From Pelodictyon phaeoclathratiforme BU-1 (GTDB lineage Bacteria > Bacteroidota > Chlorobiia > Chlorobiales > Chlorobiaceae), in assembly GCF_000020645.1 (NCBI RefSeq), contig NC_011060.1, positions 2,742,501 to 2,806,500 on the forward strand: a stretch of 64,000 bases of DNA, given 5' to 3'. Below, one piece after another: positions 33,334-41,185 of this stretch. The position numbers were made by a program, and so were the translations under genes. Position 1 is the stretch's first letter. Each line of letters opens with the position of its first letter. The notes below the pieces were generated by a model that saw only the letters and a program-made list of their open reading frames with translations, ran no database searches and had not been told where the DNA came from.

Positions 33334-35384
33334 GGCGGATCAACCCATTTCCCACGCTCTCTGATAAGATCGATGAGCCGGTCAACGGCATCAAGTTCCG
33401 AAATATTTTCCTCAACACACTCCTTTCCAACATAGAGGCTGATGCGATTTTTTCCGGCGCCAACATAACCAAAATCGGCATCGGCCATCTCACCAGGACC
33501 GTTGACGATACAGCCCATGATGCCAATCTTCAGCCCTTTGAGATGAACCGTTCTCTGTTTAATGGCTGCTGTAGCCTTTTCCAGTTCGAAATAGGTTCTG
33601 CCACAGCCTGGACAGGAGATAAATTCCGTTTTTGACATTCTGACTCTTGCGCCCTGAAGTATGTTGAATGCCAGTTGCACCTCATCATCCCAGGAGAGGC
33701 TGGTATGAAACGCGAGCATGTCTCCAATACCATCACAAAATAGAGTTCCTGCCTGTACTGAACTGTCGATCAACGTTTCAAGTCGGTCAGAAGACTCTTT
33801 TTTGAAGCGAACGATGAGAGGATAATCGAGAGCGTAACGGTTAAATACCTCCACAAGACGACGATACACAAAAACAGAATCGGTTGAGAGAATCGAAAAA
33901 ATGAGTCGCTGCACACCCTGGCTGCGAATCTTTTTTGCGAAATGGGCAAGCACCTCTGCAGGCGCTCTGTTCCCTGCCGTTTCATGGATAAAGCAGAGTT
34001 CAACGACTGCCTGGCACTCATGATCAAAAAGATGTAAAAAATCTTCTCCAAGCCGCTCCCCTTCAACGATATCAAACCTGACTTTTGAGACTTTATCGAG
34101 CAATTGGGCAAAAATGGCCAGATCATTTGTCGAGGCAACCAAAAAGGGGGCATAATCGCCAAGCTTGCCGATCAGTCGATCAAGTGACTCAAGATCAGCC
34201 TTGTCGTTGACGCGAACAGAAACAAACTCGGAGCGAATAGCATCCTGAGGCTTTTCTGGTGCAAGCCTTTGCATGACCTCTTCAAAAACGGCCTGACTCT
34301 CTGAAAGTGGAGCCACTGCTTCCGTTTCAACTCTCGGCAGATTGTCACCACCTATGGCCATGCCACCCAGCAGAGTCTGACGAGACTCCCGGCGCTGATA
34401 GCTGAATGGATTGAAAGGAAGAGGTTCCTGAGAATCGAGCGCTGGCTGGTATGCCTTCCTGTTTTGACTTTCAAGAACATGTTTCAGAGGAAGAGAGCCT
34501 TTATCCCCTTTTACCAGATGGAAGTCGTTATACTTTTTGACCAGAGCAAAACCAACAGGAACCTCGTTGACAGGATCCTCAGTCAAAGAGACCCTTATGG
34601 TATCACCAAGACCATCCTCAAGAAGCGCTCCGATGCCCATCGCCGATTTAACACGTCCCTCATCGCCATCGCCAGCCTCGGTTACCCCAAGATGGAGCGG
34701 ATAGGCATAGCGAAGCTCGGCATCTGCTTTTTCGACAAGCAGGCGATAAGCCTGGATCATGACGCGGACATTGGACGATTTCATGGAAAAAAGGATATCG
34801 AAATAGCCCATCTCTTCACTGATACGGGCAAATTCAAGAGCAGCTTCAACCATACCTTCCGCCGAATTGCCGTAGCGACTGACTACGCGGTCGGACAAAG
34901 AACCATGATTGGTGCCAATTCTCATGGAAACACCGAGTTGACGCGCTTTCTCAACCAGAGGAGCAAATTCAAGCCGAACATGATCAAGCTCTTTCAGATA
35001 CTCCTCTTCCGAATAATCACTGTTTAAAAACTTCTGGCTGGTGGCATAATTGCCAGGATTGATGCGGATGTTTTCAACAAATTCAACCGCCTTGAGCGCT
35101 GCACGCACGGAAAAATGGATGTCAGCGACAAGCGGGGTATCAATTCCATCCCGACGGAGCTGATCTCTGATATTCCGTAAATTTTCAGCGTCTCTCTCGG
35201 TAGGAACGGTGAGACGGATAATTTCGCAACCGGCATCATACAACCTTCTGCACTGCTCAACGGTTGCTGCAGTATCCAGTGTATGGGTATTGGTCATGGA
35301 CTCTACCCGTATTGGCTGGTAGCCCCCCAATGCTCTATTTCCAAAAACTACTTCACGAGTTAATCGACGACGATACTGATACAT
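33318..35384 (-). CDS. ispG: 4-hydroxy-3-methylbut-2-enyl diphosphate synthase, long form
   Basis: The 688-residue enzyme of the MEP isoprenoid pathway turns MEcPP into HMBPP using a [4Fe-4S] cluster. The TIM-barrel part begins TREVVFGNRALGGYQPIRVESMTNTHTLD, and the C-terminal cluster domain has CPGCGRTYFELEK and IMGCIVNGPGEMADADFGYVG. About 250 extra residues lie between the two parts, as in the plant, Chlamydia and Bacteroidetes/Chlorobi form. The start at the ATG at 35384 is chosen by homology; a GTG at 35444 would add 20 residues. It would supply isoprenoids for quinones, carotenoids and bacteriochlorophyll tails. Confidence 0.93.
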   Translation of the reverse strand: MYQYRRRLTREVVFGNRALGGYQPIRVESMTNTHTLDTAATVEQCRRLYDAGCEIIRLTVPTERDAENLRNIRDQLRRDGIDTPLVADIHFSVRAALKAVEFVENIRINPGNYATSQKFLNSDYSEEEYLKELDHVRLEFAPLVEKARQLGVSMRIGTNHGSLSDRVVSRYGNSAEGMVEAALEFARISEEMGYFDILFSMKSSNVRVMIQAYRLLVEKADAELRYAYPLHLGVTEAGDGDEGRVKSAMGIGALLEDGLGDTIRVSLTEDPVNEVPVGFALVKKYNDFHLVKGDKGSLPLKHVLESQNRKAYQPALDSQEPLPFNPFSYQRRESRQTLLGGMAIGGDNLPRVETEAVAPLSESQAVFEEVMQRLAPEKPQDAIRSEFVSVRVNDKADLESLDRLIGKLGDYAPFLVASTNDLAIFAQLLDKVSKVRFDIVEGERLGEDFLHLFDHECQAVVELCFIHETAGNRAPAEVLAHFAKKIRSQGVQRLIFSILSTDSVFVYRRLVEVFNRYALDYPLIVRFKKESSDRLETLIDSSVQAGTLFCDGIGDMLAFHTSLSWDDEVQLAFNILQGARVRMSKTEFISCPGCGRTYFELEKATAAIKQRTVHLKGLKIGIMGCIVNGPGEMADADFGYVGAGKNRISLYVGKECVEENISELDAVDRLIDLIRERGKWVDPPCSMP

Positions 35385-35412
35385 GGGAATAGGAGAACGA
35401 TTAGACAAAAAA

Positions 35413-35751
35413 TTACTGCGCCCTGATGATAAACAGGGTTTCACCAGGTTTTCGGAAATTATATCTTTCCCTTGCCGCCTTCTCTATGCTATCGGGTTTC
35501 ATGGCGTAGGTGATTCGCAGTTCATTATCAATAATTTTCTTCTGCTCGACCTTCAGGCGATCAAGAAGCGCGCGGTGCTCAGCCTCCATACGGATCCGTT
35601 TCATGATACCATAATCATCAAACAGCATCCAGAAGACAAACATGGCCAACAACACCCTGAAAAATAAATTTTTGGGGTTGAAGCGAACATATTCCCAGAT
35701 TCTCTTGCCCATCTTTTCCACGATACCAAAACGCTTAAGTTTGCCATGCAC
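35413..35751 (-). CDS. Septum formation initiator (DivIC/FtsB-like)
   Basis: The 112-residue protein has one membrane helix (NLFFRVLLAMFVFWMLF) followed by a coiled coil (MKRIRMEAEHRALLDRLKVEQKKIIDNELR) and the typical short C-terminal motif with EKAARERYNFRKPGETLFII. It would help assemble the divisome with FtsL/FtsQ. A downstream ATG at 35712 has a better ribosome site (GGAAAAG) and may be the true start, giving 99 residues. It lies between eno and ispG on the same strand. Confidence 0.85.
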   Translation of the reverse strand: MHGKLKRFGIVEKMGKRIWEYVRFNPKNLFFRVLLAMFVFWMLFDDYGIMKRIRMEAEHRALLDRLKVEQKKIIDNELRITYAMKPDSIEKAARERYNFRKPGETLFIIRAQ

Positions 35752-35823
35752 TGCCGGGAGTCACAAAGGCGGGAGAAACGCAAAGGGAACCCATTTTGTG
35801 ACGGATTCCCTGTGCGGAGTTCT

Positions 35824-37137
35824 TTATACCCGGAAAGCCTTTCTTCCGGGGTAGCGAGCCTGATCACCAAGCTCCTCTTCAATGCGAAGCAGTTCATTAT
35901 ACTTTGCCATACGGTCGGAACGCGACAGACTGCCGGTCTTGATCTGACCAGCATTTGTTGCCACAGCAATCTGGGCAATCGTGCTATCCTCGGTTTCACC
36001 GCTGCGATGGCTGATAACTGAAGTGTATCCGTTTCTTTTTGCAAGATCAATTGCATCGAGCGTTTCAGTCAACGTGCCGATCTGGTTGACTTTGACAAGT
36101 ATGGAGTTGGCAACACCCCGCTCAATGCCTTCTGCAAGTCTTTTACTGTTGGTTACAAAGAGATCATCACCAACAAGCTGTACGCGCGAACCGATTTTCT
36201 CGGTCAGCACTTTCCATCCTTCCCAGTCATCTTCGGCCATACCATCCTCGATTGAAATAATCGGATAGTCACTGGCCCATTTTTCCCAGTATTCGGCCAT
36301 CTCAAGAGAGGTCAGCTCGCGTTTCGATGATTTTTTGAACACATAGCGTTTTTTGGCAGAATCATAGAACTCGGAGCTTGCAGGATCAAGGGCAATCATG
36401 ACCTGCGCATCACCCAAACCACCTTTATCCGTCGGTGAACCAACCTTGTAACCAGCTTTGCCAATGGCCTCGATTACCAGTTCAATTGCCTCTTCGTTTG
36501 AGCTTAAATTCGGAGCAAAACCACCCTCATCACCAACAGCCGTGCTCAACCCTTTGCTTTTCAGAAGAGCCTTGAGTGCATGAAATATTTCAGCCCCACA
36601 GCGAAGAGCATCAGAGAAGGTGTCAAATCCGGCAGGCATGATCATGAATTCCTGAAAATCAACGGTGTTGTCCGCATGGGCTCCGCCATTAAGAACATTC
36701 ATCATCGGAACCGGAAGCGTGCTGGCCATGGTGCCGCCGATATAGCGGTAGAGCGGAAGGCCGGAATATTCAGCACCTGCTTTTGCACAAGCCATCGAAA
36801 CACCAAGAAGCGCATTGGCGCCAAGCTTCGATTTGTTCGGTGTTCCATCAAGATCAAGCAACGCCTGATCGATCTCTTCCTGCTCCGTAACCAGCATCCC
36901 GGTCAGAGCATCATTAATGACCGTATTGACATTCTCGACAGCCTTGAGCACGCCTTTGCCAAGATAGACGGCTGCATCACCATCCCTCAGTTCCACAGCT
37001 TCATGAACACCTGTCGAGGCTCCGCTGGGTACAGCCGCACGCCCGAATGAACTTTCCGTATAGACATCGACTTCGACCGTTGGATTTCCCCTTGAATCAA
37101 GGATCTGACGTGCAAGAATCTGAGTGATAATAGGCAT
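35824..37137 (-). CDS. eno: Enolase
   Basis: The 437-residue enzyme converts 2-phosphoglycerate to phosphoenolpyruvate. The start at 37137 gives the conserved PIITQILARQILDSRGNPTVEV; the longer frame adds 25 unrelated residues. Family blocks seen are VPSGASTGVHEAVELRDGD, GGAHADNTVDFQEFMIMP, VGDEGGFAPNL, SIEDGMAEDDWEGW, LVGDDLFVTN, KVNQIGTLTETLDAI and SHRSGETEDSTIA. Confidence 0.97.
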   Translation of the reverse strand: MPIITQILARQILDSRGNPTVEVDVYTESSFGRAAVPSGASTGVHEAVELRDGDAAVYLGKGVLKAVENVNTVINDALTGMLVTEQEEIDQALLDLDGTPNKSKLGANALLGVSMACAKAGAEYSGLPLYRYIGGTMASTLPVPMMNVLNGGAHADNTVDFQEFMIMPAGFDTFSDALRCGAEIFHALKALLKSKGLSTAVGDEGGFAPNLSSNEEAIELVIEAIGKAGYKVGSPTDKGGLGDAQVMIALDPASSEFYDSAKKRYVFKKSSKRELTSLEMAEYWEKWASDYPIISIEDGMAEDDWEGWKVLTEKIGSRVQLVGDDLFVTNSKRLAEGIERGVANSILVKVNQIGTLTETLDAIDLAKRNGYTSVISHRSGETEDSTIAQIAVATNAGQIKTGSLSRSDRMAKYNELLRIEEELGDQARYPGRKAFRV

Positions 37138-37362
37138 AACAAAATATTTTTTATGGTTGTTACCTGCTTTATATACACAAGAAGGCCTGGCAAGCAATTT
37201 GCCGCTGTACATAATCGAAAATATATCTTTTTTTCCCGACCATTTCCTTGTCCCTGCAACAGCAAATCAGACTTTTTTTTGTTTATTATTTATCGAGCTG
37301 CTTTTTCAAAACAGACGCTGCCGCTTACTATTTCGTTATCAGTCAAAAAAAGGAGTCCTGCT

Positions 37363-39438
37363 ATGCAAGCCGTACAACCGGATCAATTGCGAAACATTGT
37401 CATTACAGGCCATGCCGGAAGCGGCAAGACCATCCTCGCTGAATCACTTGCCCTGACGATGGGTGTCATAAACCGCCTTGGCACGATTGATGAAGGAAAC
37501 ACCCTTTCCGACTACTCTCTTGATGAGATCCAAAGAAAACACAGCCTCAACACCAGCCTTATCAATGGGTTCTGGAATGACTGTAAAATCAATATTATCG
37601 ACACTCCCGGCCTGCTCGACTTTCACGGAGATGTCAAATCTGCAATGCGGGTGGCTGATACCGTCTTCATTACCGTCAATACCGCATCAGGTGTTGAGGT
37701 CGGCACGGACACCATCTGGGAGTATACCAAAGAGTACTACAAGCCGACCCTCTTTATTCTGACCAAGCTCGATGCCGACCGAACCAACTTCAACACCACC
37801 ATACAGGGACTCCAGGATCATTTCGGTCATCTTGTTACCCCGATACAGTTTCCCGCCGATGAGGGCCTTGGGCACCATACCCTTATTGATGTTTTGCTGA
37901 TGAAACAGCTTGAGTTCAATCCTGACAAAACCGGAGGTATGACCATCTCCGACATTCCGGAGCACCATCTCAAGCGTGCGGAAGAGCTCCACCAGCAACT
38001 GGTCGAGACCATTGCCGAGACTGATGAAGCGCTTATGGATCGCTTTTTCGAGATTGGAACGCTGACGGAGGATGAGCTGAGGACAGGAATCAAATCGGCG
38101 CTGGTTACCAGAACATTTTTCCCGGTTTTCTGTACATCGCCACTTCACCTGATCGGATCAGAGAGGTTGCTGAATGTCATTGTCAATCTCTGTCCCTCTC
38201 CCATTGAGCGCGGTCCGGAACATGCGATCTGCACGATTGATGAAACCAAAAGCCTTATTCAACCCAACCCGGATGGACCGACAATTGCTTTTATTTTTAA
38301 AACAATGTCTGAACCCCGAGTCGGTGAGATTTCCTATCTCAGAGTCTATTCCGGCCACATTGAGACCGGCCATGAGCTGATTGATGTCCAGACTGAACAG
38401 CTTGAAAAACTGGGCCAGGTCTATACCATTCTCGGTCAGAAAAAAAGCCCCGTGGACAAGCTCCTTGCCGGAGATATTGGTATGGTTGTGAAGCTGAAAG
38501 ATGCACATACAAATGATACTCTGGCAGACAAAGGAACCAGTTGCCGGATAAGCCCTATCATTTTTCCGCTACCCGTGCTGGCGACAGCTATTATTCCCAT
38601 CACCCAGGGTGATGAAGAAAAAATTTCTGCCGGCCTGCATCACTTGCACGAAGAAGATCCAAGTTTTGCCATAGAGCATGATGTTGAGTTCAACCAGACC
38701 ATCCTGAAAACCCTTGGCGAAACGCATCTTGATACCATTATCACCCGACTTCAGGCAAAGTTCAATGTAAAGGTTGATATAGCTCCCATCAAAATCCCTT
38801 ACCGTGAAACGATCCGAGTAGCGGCATCTGCCCAGGGCAAGTATAAAAAACAGTCCGGTGGGAAAGGACAGTATGGCGATGTATGGGTAAAGCTTGAACC
38901 TCTCGCAAGAGACACCGGATTTGAGTTCGCAAGCGAGGTTGTAGGAGGCGTTGTTCCAACAAGGTATCTGCCCGCAGTAGAAAAGGGACTTCGAGAGGCC
39001 ATTACAAACGGTATTCTCGCTGGGTATCCCGTTATCGATCTCAAAGCAATTGCCTACGATGGGTCATTCCACCCGGTCGACAGCTCGGAATTTGCCTTTA
39101 AAATCGCGGCAAGCATGGCATTCAAAAATGCATTCGAACATGCAAAACCCTTTCTGCTTGAACCTGTTTTTGCTTTGCATGTCTATGCTCCGGAACAGTA
39201 TACCGGAGAAATCGTGGGTGATATTTCAAGCAAGCGGGGTAAAATTCTTGGAATGGACTCTGACGTAAGGCTGCAGATCATCCATGCACTCATACCCCAG
39301 TCCTCGCTGACGACCTTCCATCATGCCTTGACACGACTGACCCAAAGCCGGGCACGATACTCTTATAATTTCAGCCATTACGAAGAAGCGCCCCCGGATG
39401 TTGCCCAGCAGCTCATTGCTGAACATAATAAACCATAA
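37363..39438 (+). CDS. EF-G-like translational GTPase (non-canonical paralogue)
   Basis: The 691-residue GTPase has the EF-G domain order: G domain with P-loop GHAGSGKT, DTPG in IIDTPGLLDFHGDV, and LTKLDAD replacing the usual NKxD; domain II (IAFIFKTMSEPRVGEISYLRVYSG); domains III-V with GKGQYGDVWVKLEP and a C-terminal KRGKILGMD segment. The altered P-loop (canonical EF-G has AHxDAGKT) and TKLD place it with the EF-G-like paralogues rather than the main fusA. Its exact role is unclear. AAGGAG precedes the chosen ATG; the frame upstream is open but lacks EF-G sequence. It is divergent from eno. Confidence 0.88.
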   Translation: MQAVQPDQLRNIVITGHAGSGKTILAESLALTMGVINRLGTIDEGNTLSDYSLDEIQRKHSLNTSLINGFWNDCKINIIDTPGLLDFHGDVKSAMRVADTVFITVNTASGVEVGTDTIWEYTKEYYKPTLFILTKLDADRTNFNTTIQGLQDHFGHLVTPIQFPADEGLGHHTLIDVLLMKQLEFNPDKTGGMTISDIPEHHLKRAEELHQQLVETIAETDEALMDRFFEIGTLTEDELRTGIKSALVTRTFFPVFCTSPLHLIGSERLLNVIVNLCPSPIERGPEHAICTIDETKSLIQPNPDGPTIAFIFKTMSEPRVGEISYLRVYSGHIETGHELIDVQTEQLEKLGQVYTILGQKKSPVDKLLAGDIGMVVKLKDAHTNDTLADKGTSCRISPIIFPLPVLATAIIPITQGDEEKISAGLHHLHEEDPSFAIEHDVEFNQTILKTLGETHLDTIITRLQAKFNVKVDIAPIKIPYRETIRVAASAQGKYKKQSGGKGQYGDVWVKLEPLARDTGFEFASEVVGGVVPTRYLPAVEKGLREAITNGILAGYPVIDLKAIAYDGSFHPVDSSEFAFKIAASMAFKNAFEHAKPFLLEPVFALHVYAPEQYTGEIVGDISSKRGKILGMDSDVRLQIIHALIPQSSLTTFHHALTRLTQSRARYSYNFSHYEEAPPDVAQQLIAEHNKP

Positions 39439-39455
39439 GGCGACGACGAAGATTG

Positions 39456-39490
39456 AAAAGCCCTGCGCATCATCGCGGGGCTTTTTTTTT
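39456..39490 (+). terminator. Terminator after the EF-G-like gene
   Basis: AAAAGCCCTGCG - CATCAT - CGCGGGGCTTTT: near-perfect stem (one G-T pair) followed by a T-run of ten. The A-run on the other side lets it also serve the convergent glycosyltransferase gene. Confidence 0.92.
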
Positions 39491-39531
39491 GTGACCGGCA
39501 AACCCGATTTAGCCAACATCGAAGGTTGCTC

Positions 39532-40320
39532 CTACAGGAGACCAATAATTGACTTTATTTTAAGCCACCACACAATCCAGATCGCCTCACGAATATTCTG
39601 CCTGGTCATTTTTGACTTCCCCACTGTCCGATCAACAAAAACAATTGGAATCTCCTTAATAGCAAACCCCTTTTTCCACACTCTGAAATTCATCTCAATC
39701 TGAAATGAATAGCCCTGTGAGTTGATCTTCTCAAGGTCAAGTGATCGCAATACTTCTGCGCTGAAACATTTATAACCGCTCGTTGGATCAGCCACTGGCA
39801 TTCCGGTTACCAGACGGGTATAGAGGCTTGCCATTTTTGAAAGAATTAACCTGCCAAGCGGCCAATTGACAACATTAACCGTATTGTTCAGATAACGCGA
39901 CCCGATCACCAGATGCGCATCGCTCATGGCATCAAAAAAGCGCTGAAGCACTGCCGGATCATGCGAAAAATCAGCGTCCATCTCTGCAATGTAGCGGTAC
40001 CCCTTTTGAAGACCGTAGAGGAAACCGGTAATATATGCCGTACCAAGACCCATCTTTCGCGGCCGTGTAATCAGGTGGATTCCGTCCATCACAAGCTGCA
40101 TGGAGCGCACAAGGTCAGCCGTTCCGTCAGGAGAGTTATCATCAATGACAAGAATATCTACCGCAGTGGGATAGAGTTTTCTCAACTCACCGAGCAAGCG
40201 GCCAATATTATCAGCTTCGTTGAAGGTTGGAATAATGACAAGGGCCGGGTGCGCATGCAGGGTTTCATTACCCATGGAGAGGATCTGCTTTTTCGAATTA
40301 CCGTTGTTTTGTTCCAACAT
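39532..40320 (-). CDS. Polyprenyl-phosphate glycosyltransferase, DPM1-like (GT2)
   Basis: The 262-residue protein is a GT2 enzyme of the dolichol-phosphate mannosyltransferase type: ALVIIPTFNEADNIGRLL, the metal-binding DADFSHDPAVLQRFFDA, a conserved GSRYLNNT segment and KGFAIKEIPIVFVDRTVGKSKM. It has no clear C-terminal membrane anchor, so it is the soluble/peripheral form. It would transfer a sugar from a nucleotide donor to polyprenyl phosphate. The start at 40320 is the longest; an in-frame ATG at 40275 is possible. Confidence 0.88.
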   Translation of the reverse strand: MLEQNNGNSKKQILSMGNETLHAHPALVIIPTFNEADNIGRLLGELRKLYPTAVDILVIDDNSPDGTADLVRSMQLVMDGIHLITRPRKMGLGTAYITGFLYGLQKGYRYIAEMDADFSHDPAVLQRFFDAMSDAHLVIGSRYLNNTVNVVNWPLGRLILSKMASLYTRLVTGMPVADPTSGYKCFSAEVLRSLDLEKINSQGYSFQIEMNFRVWKKGFAIKEIPIVFVDRTVGKSKMTRQNIREAIWIVWWLKIKSIIGLL

Positions 40321-40337
40321 GAGCGTTAAGGATCTTC

Positions 40338-40373
40338 AAAAAAAAAGCATTGCCTCCGAAAAAGCAATGCTTT
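40338..40373 (-). terminator. Terminator after pscB
   Basis: AAAGCATTGC and GCAATGCTTT pair over 10 bp around a 10-base loop, followed on the minus strand by a T-run of eight or more. Confidence 0.9.
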
Positions 40374-40402
40374 GGTGAAACTCTTGACAGAAAAAGATTT
40401 CC

Positions 40403-41092
40403 TTACCGCGCTTCGCGGTGAAATCTGTGCAGAAAGCGTAAATCGAAATCCAGTCTTTCGGGTGGAGTATAGGTAAAATCAAGCACTTCACCGTCAGGAA
40501 GAACTTCAAGCAAGGCCCCTGAGGGGCACTCATCGGTGGAGAAACAGGCCGAGCAGGAAATACAGGCATCCTGATCGATATAACACCTGAATCCGCCTTC
40601 CTGAACATCCCCATAGAACTTGTAGCCAATGGCCTGCACTTTCGGCGGACACTTGTCGAGGCAGAGACCACAGCCCACACAAAGATTTTCAAGAATAAAG
40701 TAATGCTTTTTCACTCTCGGTGCAGCCTTTTTCAATACAGGCTGAGGAGCAGCTTCTCCAGGCGCCGCTTTCGCCGCTGGAGCACCCTTGGCTGCCGGAG
40801 CTGCCGGTTTGGCACCTGCTGCAGGTTTCGCGCCTGGTGCAGGCTTGGCCCCCGGAGCCGGTTTTGCTGCTGCTTTCTTGACGGGAAAAGCTGACTCCTG
40901 AGGAAGCCCGCTTCTTCCAAGATTGACATTTAGCGACTCCATCCTGAGCTTGCCATTCTGCTTTGCAGGAAGCTCACTCGGTTTTGCCTTTGCCGGTTTA
41001 GCAGCGGCCGGTGCTGAAGCTTTTGGTGCAGCAGGCTTGGCTTTTGCGACAGGTGGTGATGATATATCTGGCTTTTGTACAGGATCGGCCAT
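40403..41092 (-). CDS. pscB: Photosystem P840 reaction centre iron-sulfur subunit PscB (FA/FB)
   Basis: The 229-residue protein is the extrinsic subunit that carries clusters FA and FB and passes electrons from FX in PscA to soluble ferredoxin. The C-terminal part shows CVGCGLCLDKCPPK and CISCSACFSTDECPSG. The N-terminal 120 residues are a low-complexity tail rich in A, P, K and G with short repeats of the APGAKPA type, as in other Chlorobium PscB proteins. GAGGAGG precedes the ATG. It follows pscA by 93 bases that include a perfect hairpin. Confidence 0.95.
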   Translation of the reverse strand: MADPVQKPDISSPPVAKAKPAAPKASAPAAAKPAKAKPSELPAKQNGKLRMESLNVNLGRSGLPQESAFPVKKAAAKPAPGAKPAPGAKPAAGAKPAAPAAKGAPAAKAAPGEAAPQPVLKKAAPRVKKHYFILENLCVGCGLCLDKCPPKVQAIGYKFYGDVQEGGFRCYIDQDACISCSACFSTDECPSGALLEVLPDGEVLDFTYTPPERLDFDLRFLHRFHREAR

Positions 41093-41138
41093 AAAAACCC
41101 TCCTCTTTAATTACGTGATAAACTTTAAACGCAAAAAG

Positions 41139-41178
41139 ATCATTGCCGGAGAGCCGTCAACGGCTCTCCGGCAATGAT
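41139..41178 (-). promoter_or_regulatory. 18-bp perfect hairpin between pscA and pscB
   Basis: ATCATTGCCGGAGAGCCG and its exact complement flank a 4-base loop 8 bases after the pscA stop; on the minus strand it is followed by CTTTTTGCG. The short T-run suggests partial termination or a 3' stabiliser that sets the pscA to pscB ratio. Confidence 0.85.
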
Positions 41179-41185
41179 AACGAAA

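Noticed and set aside
37153..37362. N-terminal extension of the EF-G-like frame
   Set aside because: AAGGAG precedes the ATG at 37363 and the GTPase sequence starts there.
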